Source of the DNA: Pirellulales bacterium
GTDB taxonomy: Bacteria > Planctomycetota > Planctomycetia > Pirellulales > Lacipirellulaceae
Assembly (NCBI GenBank): GCA_022448265.1
Contig: JAKVCC010000006.1
Location: forward strand, 151,243-215,242
Direction: 5' to 3'
DNA length: 64,000 nucleotides
Position numbers and translations under genes: made by a program. The notes beneath the pieces are model-generated. The model did no database searches. It was given only the letters and a program-made list of their open reading frames with translations, and was not told the DNA's origin. This document shows positions 35,520-46,433 of this stretch, in pieces. Each line of letters opens with the position of its first letter. The first letter of the stretch is position 1.

Positions 35520-37694
35520 CTATTTCTGGCTTTTCTTCTTCGTCTTTGTTTGGCTGTTCAAGGTCCCATCGCCAGAATCTGGACGCAAGATGTTTTTTTC
35601 GGGCGAACTTTCCAATAATTCGACCTGTGAGCGATGGGAGTCTTCGCCGTGCCAGGTAGTGCAGCGGACGTAGGTTCCGTCCGGCATCAGGCGGCGAGTA
35701 CGCGTGTTGTCTCGCAGATAGATAGGCAACACTTTTTGACAAAGGTGATTTTTGAGTTGCGGCGCATCGATCGGAAACATCACTTCCACCCGCCTCCCAA
35801 AGTTTCGTGGCATCCAGTCGGCACTCGAGAGAAATACTTGCGCTTTGGAACCCTCGCCAAACACGAAGATGCGGCTGTGTTCCAGGAACCGGTCGACGAT
35901 ACTACGCACCTGTATATTTTCAGAGATTCCTGCCAGTCCCGGACGCAAACAGCAAATGCCGCGCACAAGCAATTCAATTGGTACGCCAGCCTGACTGGCC
36001 CGGTAAAGAGCTTCGATTGTCGTGCGATCTACGAGCGAATTCAATTTGGCAAATATGCACGACTTTTTCCCCTGCCGCGCTCGTTCCGATTGCTCGTCAA
36101 TCAGCTCTAGCGTGCGGCGGTGCATGTCTTGAGGTGCCACAATCAACTTCCGCCATTTGTGACCTTGGGAGTAGCCGGTGAGAAAGTTAAACAGTGCCGA
36201 AGCGTCGTCGGCAATCAGCTTGTTGGATGTAAACAATCCCATATCAGTGTAGAGTCGTGCCGTGCTGGGATTGTAATTGCCCGTGCCGAGGTGGACGTAG
36301 CGCCTGACTTTCTTCCCCTCCTGACGGACAACCATCGCCAACTTGCAGTGTGTCTTCAGGTCCATGAATCCATAGACGACGTGAACACCGGCCCGCTCCA
36401 TTTGCCGGGCCCAGTCTATGTTTTTCGCCTCGTCAAAACGGGCCTTTAACTCCACCAGCGCTGTGACTTGCTTGCCGTTTTCGGCTGCCTGGATAAGGGC
36501 GCGGACGATGGGACTGTCGCCGCTGGTGCGGTACAGCGTCTGTTTGATCGCTAATACGCGGCTGTCCTCTGCCGCGGTTTCAATAAAATTGACGACCGGA
36601 TCGAAAGAGTCAAACGGATGATGCAGCAAAATATCGCGGTTGGCGATCTCGGCAAACAAATCGTCCTTGCGGCTAAGACCCAACGGAATTCGAGGCGTTA
36701 CCGCGGGTTGTTGTAGATCAGCTCGGCCCCGAAGCCCCACGATTTCTCCAAGGCTTGTCATGTCGAGCATACCGTCCAATCGGTAAATTTCGCTGTAGGT
36801 TCCGCCATCGACTTCGTGCTTATGGTACAGCTTCTCTTCCTTGATCAGCATCGACAGCAAATCACGGCCGATGTCGGCATGGACTTCAAGCCGCACTGCT
36901 TCGGAGTGGTTGCGGGCGCGCAAGCGGTGCTCGATGGCGCGCAGCATGTCGTCGGCTTCTTGTTCCAACAGATCGACGTCCATGTCGCGCGTGATGCGAA
37001 AGGATGCGTGGTGGGCAATTTCGTACCCGCCAAATAGCTCAGGAAGCTTGGCAGCCAAAACATCTTCTAATAGGACAAACTCGTAGTCCCTCGCGGTGCT
37101 GCCAACGTGGATGAATCGTGGCAGTGCCTGGGGCAACTGGACGACTGCAAACAAGTCCGGCGGGCCGAGGCCTTTGGTCCGATGGAGGAGTGCCGCGATA
37201 TAAAGACCCCGATTGTGAAAACGGGGGCTAGGATGGCTGGGGTCGATCGCCATAGGTGTCAGAATGGGAAACGCGCGGCGATCGAAAAACTCGTTAGTGA
37301 TCTTTCGCCGATTTTTTCCGAGTTCGGACTCCCGGAGAATGTGAATGCCGTCTGCCGCCAGGGCGGGCACAACATCGTCGTTGAAACAGCGGTATTGTTT
37401 TTCCACCAGCTCCCGAGTTCGCTGCGATATCTTTAGCAACTGGGAGTGGGCTCGATATCCCTCCGCGGCGACGTCTTGGGCGGCGACGCCTCCAAACGCC
37501 TGCTCGCGCAGCCCCGCCACGCGAACCATGAAAAACTCGTCCAGGTTCGAGCTGAAAATGGAGAGGAATTTCACCCGCTCGAGGAGCGGGTTTGTCGGAT
37601 CTTGAGCTTCTTCCAGGACGCGCGCATTGAATTCCAACCAACTCAATTCACGGTTGATGAAGTGTTCGGGTAGAAATGGGGCCGGAGAGTCCAT
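35520..37694 (-). CDS. ppk: Polyphosphate kinase 1
   Basis: A 724-residue enzyme that reversibly transfers the ATP gamma-phosphate onto polyphosphate. It opens with the N-domain INRELSWLEFNARVLEEA, followed by the head domain with SSNLDEFFMVRVAGLREQ. The catalytic core has KQTLYRTSGDSPIV and the phospho-His loop RYVHLGTGNYNPSTARLYTD. The second His region DWMPRNFGRRVEVMFPI closes the core. ATG 37694 gives the usual length; upstream 23 codons are not supported. No exopolyphosphatase (ppx) is adjacent. Confidence 0.97.
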   Translation of the reverse strand: MDSPAPFLPEHFINRELSWLEFNARVLEEAQDPTNPLLERVKFLSIFSSNLDEFFMVRVAGLREQAFGGVAAQDVAAEGYRAHSQLLKISQRTRELVEKQYRCFNDDVVPALAADGIHILRESELGKNRRKITNEFFDRRAFPILTPMAIDPSHPSPRFHNRGLYIAALLHRTKGLGPPDLFAVVQLPQALPRFIHVGSTARDYEFVLLEDVLAAKLPELFGGYEIAHHASFRITRDMDVDLLEQEADDMLRAIEHRLRARNHSEAVRLEVHADIGRDLLSMLIKEEKLYHKHEVDGGTYSEIYRLDGMLDMTSLGEIVGLRGRADLQQPAVTPRIPLGLSRKDDLFAEIANRDILLHHPFDSFDPVVNFIETAAEDSRVLAIKQTLYRTSGDSPIVRALIQAAENGKQVTALVELKARFDEAKNIDWARQMERAGVHVVYGFMDLKTHCKLAMVVRQEGKKVRRYVHLGTGNYNPSTARLYTDMGLFTSNKLIADDASALFNFLTGYSQGHKWRKLIVAPQDMHRRTLELIDEQSERARQGKKSCIFAKLNSLVDRTTIEALYRASQAGVPIELLVRGICCLRPGLAGISENIQVRSIVDRFLEHSRIFVFGEGSKAQVFLSSADWMPRNFGRRVEVMFPIDAPQLKNHLCQKVLPIYLRDNTRTRRLMPDGTYVRCTTWHGEDSHRSQVELLESSPEKNILRPDSGDGTLNSQTKTKKKSQK

Positions 37695-37839
37695 CAGTGA
37701 GCAACAGGCAAAGAAAAGCGGCTGATCGTCCCTGTTTCCATTATACCTTATGCTAGGTGACACTAGGGAGCAGGCACTTCACTCAGGCTATTGCCTGGGT
37801 GGAAATCAGCGCAGAGCCGGTGCTGGCAGCAAATCTTCG

Positions 37840-39813
37840 CTAGCTGTTCTTGTTGGTTGGCTCTGAGCGGATTGAGGCTGCGTTGCCGGGCAGGCAAGTG
37901 CCGGAGTCCGACGCGGAACGCCCCGGGGGACCGATCAAGTCTTCGATCCCTTTGGCGTCAAGCACTTCGCGCTCGAGCAGTGCACTCGAGAGCGTGTCGA
38001 GTTTGTCGCGGTGTTCAGTGAGTATCTGGAAAGCGCGGTCCGCTGCCGATCGCAGGATTTTGGCGATCTCCTCGTCGATAACCTGCGCAGTTTTTTCACT
38101 AAAAATGCGATGCTCGTGTGCCATTTCTCGGCCCAGGAACGGATGTTCGTCATTATTGCCAAAAGCGACTGGACCGACCCGTTCGCTCATTCCCCAATGG
38201 GTGACCATGCGCTGCGCCAAATCAGTTGCTCTTTTCAAGTCGTTCTCAGCGCCAGCGCTGTACTCGTCAAACCGCATCTTTTCCGCCGTGCGTCCGCCCA
38301 TGGCCATCGTCAGTTGGGCTAGCATGTCGTCCTGGCCGATATTGTGCCTGTCTTCGTCAGGTACTAGGTGGGTTACACCCAGCGCCCTGCCGCGTGGCAC
38401 AATGGTCACCTTGTGGACGTGGTCACAGCCCGGTACCAGCCAAGCAATTACGGTATGACCGGCCTCGTGGTAGGCAGTGACCTCTTTTTCACTTTCGCTG
38501 AGCACATCTTCGCGTTTAGCGCCCATGAGTACCTTGTCTCGCGCGTATTCAAAGTCCTCCATCCCGACCACTTCCTGCTCGCGCCGTGTGGCCCAGAGGG
38601 CTGCTTCGTTGACCAGATTGCGGATGTCGGCCCCGGTGAGACCTACCGTGGCCCGAGCGAGTTGGTCAAAGTCGACTTCCTCAGTGATGGGCACTTTTTG
38701 GCTGTGCAGTTCAAATAGCTCACGACGCCCCTGGATCGAGGGCCGATCTACTGTGACGTGGCGATCGAATCGGCCGGGGCGGAGTAGCGCAGGGTCGAGC
38801 ACATCGGGGCGATTGGTGGCGGCCAAGACGATGACGGCCGAGCTTGGGCTGAAGCCGTCCATTTCACTCAAGATTTGATTGAGCGTTTGCTCCCGTTCGT
38901 CGTGGCCACCGCCGAGGCCCGCGCCTCGCTCGCGCCCCACAGCGTCAATCTCATCGATAAAGAGAATCGCTGGGGAACTGTCTTGGGCCGTCTTGAACAT
39001 GTCGCGTACGCGCCCTGCCCCGACGCCGACGAATAGCTGAATGAATTCAGAGCCATTGATTGAGAAAAATGGTACTCCCGCTTCGCCAGCAACTGCCCGG
39101 GCGAGCAGTGTTTTTCCGGTCCCTGGCGGACCCATGAGCAGCACGCCCTTGGGGACTACGGCGCCGAGGCGATGGAATTTTTCCGGATCTTTCAAAAATA
39201 GGACGATCTCTCTCAGATCTTTTTTTTCGCCTTCGAGTCCGGCAACGTCCTCGAAGGTGACGCGATTCTTATCCGCGTCGTACAGGCGCGCGGGGCTCTT
39301 GGTGACTCCGCCCAGCATCCCGCCACCCATGACCGAATCGCGGGTGCGGCGAATCATATTCCATCCAAGAACCAATAACAGCACCAATCCGAACATCGAG
39401 ACAATCATGAACAGATCGTTGTAGTTGGCCTCGCGCAGCACACGGATTTCAACGCCCTTGTCGCTGAGCTGGTCAAGCCATGCTTCGCCAACTTGAGGAG
39501 GAAGCATACACTGGAAGCGAATGATGGGCGCCGCGTCTTTTTCCGCCTTGCCGTCGCCCGTCGCGGTCGCTGGAGAAATCGATTTCCGAAAGTCTCCGGT
39601 GACAGTATCACCCTGAATACTAATCTTGGCCACATTGTCGGCGGCCAGTTGTTGCAGCAGTACGCTGTAAGGAATGGACTTTGCGTTCGTCCACGAATTT
39701 GCGAACAGGGTGATGATCACAAAACCCAACAACAAGAGCACTGCCCAGTGAACTGGACTCCGTCTTGGAGCTTGGGTGGGCGGGGGATCAGTGGGCGAAA
39801 CCGTTTTTTTCAT
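37840..39813 (-). CDS. ftsH: ATP-dependent zinc metalloprotease FtsH
   Basis: A 657-residue membrane-anchored AAA protease that degrades misfolded membrane and regulatory proteins. Two transmembrane helices (about 23-40 and 135-155) flank a periplasmic domain. The AAA module has Walker A GPPGTGKT, Walker [13 protein letters not shown] and SRH-type residues near [11 protein letters not shown]. The peptidase site is HEAGH in [13 protein letters not shown], with a downstream Asp ligand around AENDLKRAT. Complete and canonical. The MORN-type gene lies 15 bases upstream in the same direction. Confidence 0.97.
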   Translation of the reverse strand: MKKTVSPTDPPPTQAPRRSPVHWAVLLLLGFVIITLFANSWTNAKSIPYSVLLQQLAADNVAKISIQGDTVTGDFRKSISPATATGDGKAEKDAAPIIRFQCMLPPQVGEAWLDQLSDKGVEIRVLREANYNDLFMIVSMFGLVLLLVLGWNMIRRTRDSVMGGGMLGGVTKSPARLYDADKNRVTFEDVAGLEGEKKDLREIVLFLKDPEKFHRLGAVVPKGVLLMGPPGTGKTLLARAVAGEAGVPFFSINGSEFIQLFVGVGAGRVRDMFKTAQDSSPAILFIDEIDAVGRERGAGLGGGHDEREQTLNQILSEMDGFSPSSAVIVLAATNRPDVLDPALLRPGRFDRHVTVDRPSIQGRRELFELHSQKVPITEEVDFDQLARATVGLTGADIRNLVNEAALWATRREQEVVGMEDFEYARDKVLMGAKREDVLSESEKEVTAYHEAGHTVIAWLVPGCDHVHKVTIVPRGRALGVTHLVPDEDRHNIGQDDMLAQLTMAMGGRTAEKMRFDEYSAGAENDLKRATDLAQRMVTHWGMSERVGPVAFGNNDEHPFLGREMAHEHRIFSEKTAQVIDEEIAKILRSAADRAFQILTEHRDKLDTLSSALLEREVLDAKGIEDLIGPPGRSASDSGTCLPGNAASIRSEPTNKNS

Positions 39814-39828
39814 GGCGACTACTCGTTG

Positions 39829-40533
39829 TCACTTGTTGTAGTGAATAATATTTCCTTGGAGTTCGCCCGCCGCATAAACAGCTTCGGCTGTCTTATTGCC
39901 GGCATCGTCCCACTCGACAACCTTGCCATCGAGCGCACTATCGACAAACTGGTCCTGGCGCTGCTTCTGGCCATTCGCGTGGTAGGCAATGCGTTCTCCG
40001 TGCAGATTGTGATCTTTGTAGAGGACCTTAATCTTGACTTGTTTTCCGTCATCATAGTATTCCTCCCACGGGCCATCGCGTTTTCCGGCCTTGTAACTTT
40101 TGCGCGATTGGAGCGTACCATCGGATCGAAAAACGTCCCATTGCCCGTCTGCCCGGCTTTTCTTAAAGTTTACGACCTTGCACAACTGTCCATTGTCATA
40201 CCAATATTGCCAGGGGCCTTCATGGGCACCCATCTTGAACTCGCCTTCGACGAATTTTTGGCCATTCTGATAGTACTCTACGTATTTACCATCGTTCATG
40301 GCCGTTCCGTCTGAGAGCCATACGATATTTCGCTCCGATTGCAACGTGCCGTCTTCGTGCTTTTTTTCTTTCTTTTCACGTCGGCGGATCTTTGGAGCGG
40401 GTAGCTCAGGACGTTCCTCCAAGTAAACGGGCCCAGCCGCCGACCGGTCGTCTTCTTGGGTCGCGAAACTTTTCCCGGCGGCCAAGCACGCCACGGAGGC
40501 GACGCCGAGCAGGATGGGTTTTAAAAGTGTCAT
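39829..40533 (-). CDS. Exported MORN_2 (YwqK-type) repeat protein
   Basis: A 234-residue protein with a signal peptide (MTLLKPILLGVASVACLAAG, cut near SFA) and about six repeats of the MORN_2 type. Examples are GKYVEYYQNGQKFVEGEF, GPWQYWYDNGQLCKVVNF, GPWEEYYDDGKQVKIKVL and GERIAYHANGQKQRQDQF. Such repeats fold as beta-hairpins and often bind protein or lipid. Annotated relatives carry the name 'toxin-antitoxin system YwqK antitoxin', but no toxin gene is adjacent and nothing here supports that role. It probably shares a transcript with ftsH. Confidence 0.85.
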   Translation of the reverse strand: MTLLKPILLGVASVACLAAGKSFATQEDDRSAAGPVYLEERPELPAPKIRRREKKEKKHEDGTLQSERNIVWLSDGTAMNDGKYVEYYQNGQKFVEGEFKMGAHEGPWQYWYDNGQLCKVVNFKKSRADGQWDVFRSDGTLQSRKSYKAGKRDGPWEEYYDDGKQVKIKVLYKDHNLHGERIAYHANGQKQRQDQFVDSALDGKVVEWDDAGNKTAEAVYAAGELQGNIIHYNK

Positions 40534-40877
40534 AAAAGAAATCCTCAATCAATCGCTGAAAGGGGTCAAAACGGAGCCGGACTAATCTGGGCTAATAAGG
40601 GTGCATTGGCCTGTCTCCAAATTCTCTGGAGGCAAGCTCTGGGATTTGGAACAGGCTGGATTTTCCCGCCGCAGCTGCCTGGAAGCCGCGCATACGTGAC
40701 CTAGTGTAAGTGTAGTCACGCGCCCTCCCCCCCTCCGCACAAGTCAAGGGCCTCCGAGCTTTGCGTTGGGGGCAGCACCATTGCCTGAGAGTCCAGTATT
40801 ACACAGAGTGGGCAACTCACCAACCGCCTTGAGTCTGGCCCCTTATTGGCCCGATTTCGCACCTCGGCTTCCTCCAG
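40534..40877. other. Intergenic region between glgC and the MORN-type gene
   Basis: This stretch of 344 bases has no supported gene, no tRNA and no clear terminator. A short inverted GTGAC/GTCAC pair is present near 40700. It probably contains the promoter of the MORN-ftsH unit. Confidence 0.35.
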
Positions 40878-42164
40878 CTAGCTGTTCCAGCCTGGAGCCA
40901 GACAAGCGCCTTTTTCAACCGTCAGGATCCCGTCGCGGATGACGCAGAAATCGCCTAGATTTCCATTCTCGATTTGGTCCCGGTTGATGATCTGTGCCCC
41001 GGGGCCAATACGGCAATTCTTATCGACGATGGCCCCTTCGATCGTGCTGCCATCGCCTATGCCCACTGAGATCGCCTCTCCGTCAAGGGTTTTGTGTTCG
41101 GTGTGCGGCTCATAGAAGTCGGCCCCCATGAGCACTGAGTTGCGAATCGTAACGTCGCGGCCAATTCGGCAGCGGAGCCCGATCACGCTATTCTCGATTT
41201 GGGAGCCTGGCTCAATGATGCAACCATCTGCGACCAGGCTTCCCACAATCGAGGAGCCGTCAATTCGGGTCGGAGGTAGAAACCGGGGACGCGAGTAAAT
41301 GGGCGCGTTTGAGGCCACCAGTTGGAATGGGGCCCTGTGCTGTGCCATCTGCAAGTTGGCTTCAAAGAAGGAGCCAATTGTACCAATGTCTTCCCAGTAA
41401 CCGTCGAACAAGTGTGTTTGGACATGCTGGGAGTTAATCGCCGATGGGAAGACCTCTTTGCCAAAATCGCGGTGCTCCGTTTCTTCGAGTACGCTGAGCA
41501 GTACGTTCCGATTGAATAGGTAGATTCCCATGCTGGCCAGGCAATTGCGGCCCCCGCTTTCTACGCCTTGGGAGTCGATCCAGGCTGCGTTCATGCGGAC
41601 CTCGTCAAGTGCCGTAGCCGTGTTTGGCTTCTCGGCGAAGCCTGTGACGCGTCCGGTGCTGTCGGCCCGCATGATCCCAAGTGCCGATGCTTCGTGGTCG
41701 TGCACCGGTTTTGCTGCGATAGTGATGTCGGCACCGGAATTCCGATGGGTCTTTAACATCTCCTGAAAGTCCATGCGATAGAGCTGGTCGCCCGACAAGA
41801 TCACGACGTAGTCCGTGTCGTGTTGGCAAAGATAGCGCAAGTTTTTGCGCACCGCGTCAGCCGTGCCTTGATACCAGTCGGTTCCCTCAGCCATGGTCTG
41901 CTGGGCCGCAAGTATTTCTACGAAACCGCCGCTGAAATTATCAAACCGGTAGGTGCCGCGGATATGGCGGTGTAGGCTGACTGAGAGAAACTGTGTCAAT
42001 ACGTAGATGCGTTTCAGTCCGCTGTTGATGCAATTCGATAACGGAATATCGATTAACCGATACTTCCCAGCCAGCGGGACGGCCGGCTTTGACCGGTACT
42101 TGGTCAGAGGCATCAGGCGCGAACCCTGGCCTCCCCCCAAAATGACTGCAACTATGTTGTTCAT
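40878..42164 (-). CDS. glgC: Glucose-1-phosphate adenylyltransferase
   Basis: A 428-residue ADP-glucose pyrophosphorylase, the first committed enzyme of glycogen synthesis. It has the pyrophosphorylase signature ILGGGQGSRLMPLT, KPAVPLAGKYRLIDIPLSNC, the substrate-binding region VILSGDQLYRMDFQEML and GFAEKP. A C-terminal left-handed beta-helix with hexapeptide-type repeats follows (about 300-420, VADGCIIEPGSQIENSVIGL). No glgA or glgB is adjacent. leuS ends 30 bases upstream on the same strand. Confidence 0.97.
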   Translation of the reverse strand: MNNIVAVILGGGQGSRLMPLTKYRSKPAVPLAGKYRLIDIPLSNCINSGLKRIYVLTQFLSVSLHRHIRGTYRFDNFSGGFVEILAAQQTMAEGTDWYQGTADAVRKNLRYLCQHDTDYVVILSGDQLYRMDFQEMLKTHRNSGADITIAAKPVHDHEASALGIMRADSTGRVTGFAEKPNTATALDEVRMNAAWIDSQGVESGGRNCLASMGIYLFNRNVLLSVLEETEHRDFGKEVFPSAINSQHVQTHLFDGYWEDIGTIGSFFEANLQMAQHRAPFQLVASNAPIYSRPRFLPPTRIDGSSIVGSLVADGCIIEPGSQIENSVIGLRCRIGRDVTIRNSVLMGADFYEPHTEHKTLDGEAISVGIGDGSTIEGAIVDKNCRIGPGAQIINRDQIENGNLGDFCVIRDGILTVEKGACLAPGWNS

Positions 42165-42194
42165 CCGAGTATCCGCCCGATTTATATCGAGGCG

Positions 42195-44849
42195 TTAGCC
42201 TTTCACTACAAAATTGATCAAAGAGCTTGAGACGACGATCGTCTTTACGATCTGCTTGCCCGCAAGGAGCTCGGCGACGCGCGGGTTTTGGTGCGCCAAC
42301 TGCTCGATTGATGCTTTGTCGGCATCGGTGGGTACGATAAGTTTGCAGCGCACCTTTCCGTTCAACTGAACTGGAATTTCCATCTCATCTTCGACTAAGA
42401 GCGTGTCATTGTAGGTCGGCCAGGGCTCGTAGGCGAGCGTTTCCTTGTTTCCAAGCACGTGCCACAGCTCCTCAGAAATGTGTGGCGCAAAAGGTGAGAG
42501 CAATAGCACGAGCGACTCCATTACCACGCGCGGACGTCGATCTTGTTTGGTGAAGAAATTGGTGAATTCCATCATCCGTGCGATGGCCGTGTTGAACGAT
42601 AGCTTGGCGATGTCGCCGGTCACTGCCTTGATTGTCTTGTGCAGTATACGATTTTGCGCGTCCGTAGGTGCGTCGTCACAAATGGCCGCATGCGGACAAA
42701 GGGATTGCACATTTTCGTCGACGATCATGCGCCAGACCCGGTTGAGGAAATTGAAGACCCCGTTCACGCCCTCCATGTTCCACGGCTTGGTAGCTTCTAG
42801 TGGGCCCATAAACATTTCATAGAGTCGGAGCGAGTCGGCGCCGTACTCCTGAACGACGTCGTCGGGGTTGATCACGTTGCCGCGGCTTTTAGACATTTTC
42901 TCGTTGTTCTCGCCCAAGATCATGCCCTGGTTGACGAGCTTTTGAAATGGTTCGGGAGTACTGACCACTCCGCGGTCGTAGAGCACCTTGTGCCAAAAGC
43001 GGGCGTAAAGAAGGTGGAGCACTGCGTGCTCCGATCCGCCCATGTAAAGATCGATCGGCATCCAAGCCTTTTCCAGCGCAGGGTCGACTAGCGCTTGGGA
43101 ATTGGTCGGATCGATAAAGCGCAAATAATACCAGCACGATCCGGCCCACTGGGGCATCGTGTTGGTTTCGCGTTTGTACCGCACACCGTCGATTACTGGG
43201 TACAGCCAATCATCGGGTCCTTTGTCGAGCGGTGGTTCCGGGCGCCCATGGGGTTTGAAGTCGTCCAAGTGAGGCAGATCAACCGGCAAGTCATTGGCCT
43301 CGACTGCCCGGACCTGGCCCGTTTTTTCGCCCTTATCATCGAGCTGGTGCAAAATCGGAAAGGGCTCGCCCCAGAACCTTTGCCGGCTGAACAGCCAATC
43401 GCGCAGCTTGTAATTGACCGCTTGTGCGCCGACACCTTTTTCTGCGAGCCACGCCGTTATTTTTTGCTGGAAGTCCCTGGTCGGTAGGCCGTCGAAATGG
43501 CCCGAGTTGACTGCCATCCCATGTTTGGTAAAAACGCGCGCCCCGGCGAGAATCTCTTCTCGATCGGCAACGGAAACCTGCTCGCCCGGATCTACGACCG
43601 CCTTGATGGGAATACCAAACTGCTGCGCGAATTCGAAGTCGCGCTGGTCGTGTGCCGGAACTGCCATGATGGCGCCTGTTCCGTAGCTAACGAGCACGTA
43701 GTCGGCTATCCAAATGGGTATCTGCGCGCCATTGACGGGATTAATCGCATAGCTTCCGGAAAAAACTCCTGTCTTTTCTTTGGCAAGTTCGGTGCGATCG
43801 AGATCGCTCTTCGCAGCAGCCTGATCGCAATAGACCTTCACGGCGTTAGCCGCGTTTTCGGTGGTCAGCTTTCCAACGAACGGATGTTCGGGGGCGATCA
43901 CGATATAGGTAGCACCGAACAGCGTGTCGGGGCGGGTGGTGTAAACACGTAGCGTATTCTCATCAGGCTTTCTCGGGAATCCTGTCGGGCGCGGCTCGGA
44001 TACGTCGCGGCCTCTTGTCCGCTGTCCGGTACCCACGAGTCCAAAATCCACTTCCGCCCCCGTACTCCGCCCAATCCAGTTGCGTTGTAGTGCTTTCACA
44101 CCTGTGGGCCAGTCGAGTAACTCCAAATCGTCTTCCAGCCGGGTAGCGTACTCCGTAATTCGTAGCATCCACTGCCGCAGGGGCCGGCGCTCCACGGGAT
44201 GGTCTCCCCGCTCGCTCTTGCCGTCGATGATCTCTTCGTTGGCCAGTACCGTTCCCAACGCGGGACACCAGTTCACCGGAGCTTCACTTTGAAAGGCAAG
44301 GCGATGTTCATCTCGGTAGGCGGCTGCTGACGACTCACCGGCCGCGGCGATTTCGGCAGGGATCGGCAACTGGCTGATCGGCCGACCCTTTTGCTGCACA
44401 GGATCAAACCATGTGTCGTAAAGCTGCAAAAAAATCCACTGGGTCCAGCGGACGTACTCAACGTCGGTAGTAGCCAACTCCCGCGACCAGTCGTAGCTGA
44501 ACCCCAGCATCTTGAGTTGTCGGCGGAAGGTGTCGATATTTTTTTCGGTCTGCACACGCGGGTGTTCGCCCGTTTTAATCGCGTGTTCTTCGGCGGGTAA
44601 ACCGAAAGCATCAAAGCCCATCGGGTGGAGGACCGACTTGCCCTGCATCCGGGCAGCACGGCAGACGATGTCGGTTGCCGTGTAACCCTCAGGATGCCCG
44701 ACGTGCAGGCCGTCGCCGCTCGGGTAGGGGAACATATCGAGGGCGTAGAGCTTTTCGCCGTGGGGCACATGAGGGGTGGCGAAGGTTTGCTGCTGGTCCC
44801 AATAGGTTTGCCACTTGGGTTCAATCACCGAGGGGTTGTAGCGAGGCAT
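42195..44849 (-). CDS. leuS: Leucyl-tRNA synthetase
   Basis: An 884-residue class I synthetase charging tRNA-Leu. HIGH-type motif is HVGH at 49-52 and the KMSKS loop is complete (EKMSKSRGN, about 650). The CP1 editing domain (about 235-430) has the [12 protein letters not shown] motif. The C-terminal anticodon-binding and tail domains are present. No T-box leader was found in the short divergent gap with hom. Confidence 0.98.
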   Translation of the reverse strand: MPRYNPSVIEPKWQTYWDQQQTFATPHVPHGEKLYALDMFPYPSGDGLHVGHPEGYTATDIVCRAARMQGKSVLHPMGFDAFGLPAEEHAIKTGEHPRVQTEKNIDTFRRQLKMLGFSYDWSRELATTDVEYVRWTQWIFLQLYDTWFDPVQQKGRPISQLPIPAEIAAAGESSAAAYRDEHRLAFQSEAPVNWCPALGTVLANEEIIDGKSERGDHPVERRPLRQWMLRITEYATRLEDDLELLDWPTGVKALQRNWIGRSTGAEVDFGLVGTGQRTRGRDVSEPRPTGFPRKPDENTLRVYTTRPDTLFGATYIVIAPEHPFVGKLTTENAANAVKVYCDQAAAKSDLDRTELAKEKTGVFSGSYAINPVNGAQIPIWIADYVLVSYGTGAIMAVPAHDQRDFEFAQQFGIPIKAVVDPGEQVSVADREEILAGARVFTKHGMAVNSGHFDGLPTRDFQQKITAWLAEKGVGAQAVNYKLRDWLFSRQRFWGEPFPILHQLDDKGEKTGQVRAVEANDLPVDLPHLDDFKPHGRPEPPLDKGPDDWLYPVIDGVRYKRETNTMPQWAGSCWYYLRFIDPTNSQALVDPALEKAWMPIDLYMGGSEHAVLHLLYARFWHKVLYDRGVVSTPEPFQKLVNQGMILGENNEKMSKSRGNVINPDDVVQEYGADSLRLYEMFMGPLEATKPWNMEGVNGVFNFLNRVWRMIVDENVQSLCPHAAICDDAPTDAQNRILHKTIKAVTGDIAKLSFNTAIARMMEFTNFFTKQDRRPRVVMESLVLLLSPFAPHISEELWHVLGNKETLAYEPWPTYNDTLLVEDEMEIPVQLNGKVRCKLIVPTDADKASIEQLAHQNPRVAELLAGKQIVKTIVVSSSLINFVVKG

Positions 44850-45034
44850 TTGGGGATTTGGGATTGCGGACTTGGGATTGCCAATGGGGGACTGCGGACG
44901 GCGGTAGATGAGATTCTACTCCCCGGCGAAGGTGGCGCAAACCGCGTTGCCCGTTGACTATGCTCCATTTCGCTAAGTACCATGAATGATTGATTTACGC
45001 CGCATTCCGCATTCCGCTTCGTGTTGCTCTCACT

Positions 45035-46330
45035 ATGGAAAAGACAAAAGTTGCCATTATCGGCCTTGGTACGGTGGGATCGGGCGTCGCACGACTGCTG
45101 CTCGACTTTGGTGATCGCACGGCCCGGCACGCCGGGCGCACATTGTGGCTGGAAAAGGCAGTGGTGCGAGATCTGGAGAAGACCCGCGATTGTGATCTCC
45201 CAGCAGGCGTACTCACAGGCAACATCGACGAGGTTATTGACGATCCGGAAATTCGCGTGGTGGCCCAGCTCATTGGCGGCCTGGAACCGGCCCGTACGGT
45301 GATGCTGCGTTTGCTCGAAAGTGGCAAAGACGTAGTCACCGCCAATAAAGCGCTGCTTGCCGAGCATGGTCCCGAGATATTTGATCGTGCCCGCGACCTG
45401 GGCCGTTGCGTCGCGTTTGAGGCCTCCGTTGCTGGAGGAATTCCGATCATTGCCAATATTGGCCAATGCCTGTCGGCCAATCAATTACTCTCGTTGCAGG
45501 GAATTCTCAACGGCACGAGCAATTTTATCCTCAGCAAAATGCACGAAGAAGGCGCGGCATACCAGGCGGTCGTTGCCGAAGCACAGCGATTGGGCTACGC
45601 CGAGGCCGACCCGGCGATGGATGTTGATGGTACCGACGCAGCGCAGAAGTTGGCAATCCTCGCCCATCTCGGTTTTGGTGCTCGGGTGAACTGGGACGAA
45701 ATTCCGCGCTCCGGTATCGACTCGCTCGACATTATCGATGTCCGCTTTGCGGAAGAAATGGGCTACAGGATCAAGCTTCTTGCCGTGGCCCAATTGGTTG
45801 ATGAAGGTATTGAGCTGCATGTGTCGCCGACGCTTGTACGTACAGGTGGTCCCTTGGCAGAGGTGGGAGGGCCCTACAATGCAATTCGCGTTGTAGGCGA
45901 TGCGGTGGGCGAACTGCTTTTCTATGGCCCGGGTGCCGGTCAGATGCCCACGGCATCGGCCGTCGTCGCGGATATGATCGATATCGCCGTGGGACGCTGT
46001 CCAATCACGTTTCGAACGCTTGAGCTATGGTCCAATCGAGCGTCTCGAGTCGCGCGGGCCGATTACCACAGTGCCCGAGGGCGCTTTTACTTGAGACTCA
46101 CGGTGGATGATAGCCCAGGCGTACTGGCTCAGATTACGCAGGTTCTTGGCGAGCAAAGCGTATCGATCGCATCGGTCTTGCAGCACGAGCCCAACGAGGC
46201 GGGCGATTCGATTTCACTGGTAATTATGACCCACAAAACCACCGAGGGTGCTGCGAGTGAGGCGTGCGACAAGATGAGCAAACTGGCCTGCGTGCAGGCC
46301 ACACCGGTAAGAATGTGGGTGAGAGATTGA
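45035..46330 (+). CDS. hom: Homoserine dehydrogenase
   Basis: A 431-residue NAD(P)-dependent enzyme that reduces aspartate semialdehyde to homoserine, on the way to Thr, Met and Ile. The Rossmann motif is IIGLGTVGSGVARLL. The catalytic domain carries FEASVAGGIPIIANI, GILNGTSNFIL and AEADPAMDVDGTDAAQKLAIL. A C-terminal ACT domain (about 352-430, LRLTVDDSPGVLAQITQVLG) probably gives feedback by threonine. ATG 45035 is preferred over the longer frame. Divergent from leuS; apgM follows. Aspartokinase (lysC) lies 6 kb away on the other strand. Confidence 0.96.
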   Translation: MEKTKVAIIGLGTVGSGVARLLLDFGDRTARHAGRTLWLEKAVVRDLEKTRDCDLPAGVLTGNIDEVIDDPEIRVVAQLIGGLEPARTVMLRLLESGKDVVTANKALLAEHGPEIFDRARDLGRCVAFEASVAGGIPIIANIGQCLSANQLLSLQGILNGTSNFILSKMHEEGAAYQAVVAEAQRLGYAEADPAMDVDGTDAAQKLAILAHLGFGARVNWDEIPRSGIDSLDIIDVRFAEEMGYRIKLLAVAQLVDEGIELHVSPTLVRTGGPLAEVGGPYNAIRVVGDAVGELLFYGPGAGQMPTASAVVADMIDIAVGRCPITFRTLELWSNRASRVARADYHSARGRFYLRLTVDDSPGVLAQITQVLGEQSVSIASVLQHEPNEAGDSISLVIMTHKTTEGAASEACDKMSKLACVQATPVRMWVRD

Positions 46331-46433
46331 TGATTGGGGCCATTCGGATTTTCAATCCAGGCGCGATCTGCAAGTTGACGCCTCCCAATCCGAAATCAGG
46401 AATCCAAGATCCCAGTTGCCAACATTGCCAATC

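Noticed and set aside
39829..40533. Naming the MORN_2 protein an antitoxin
   Set aside because: The YwqK antitoxin label is inherited from annotation; there is a signal peptide, no toxin neighbour, and an ftsH partner instead.
44930..44955. T-box-like sequence GGTGGCGCAAACCGCG upstream of hom and near leuS
   Set aside because: The conserved T-box core has GGTGG directly followed by NACCGCG. Here extra bases interrupt it, it is not followed by a terminator, and the divergent gap of about 185 bases is hardly long enough.
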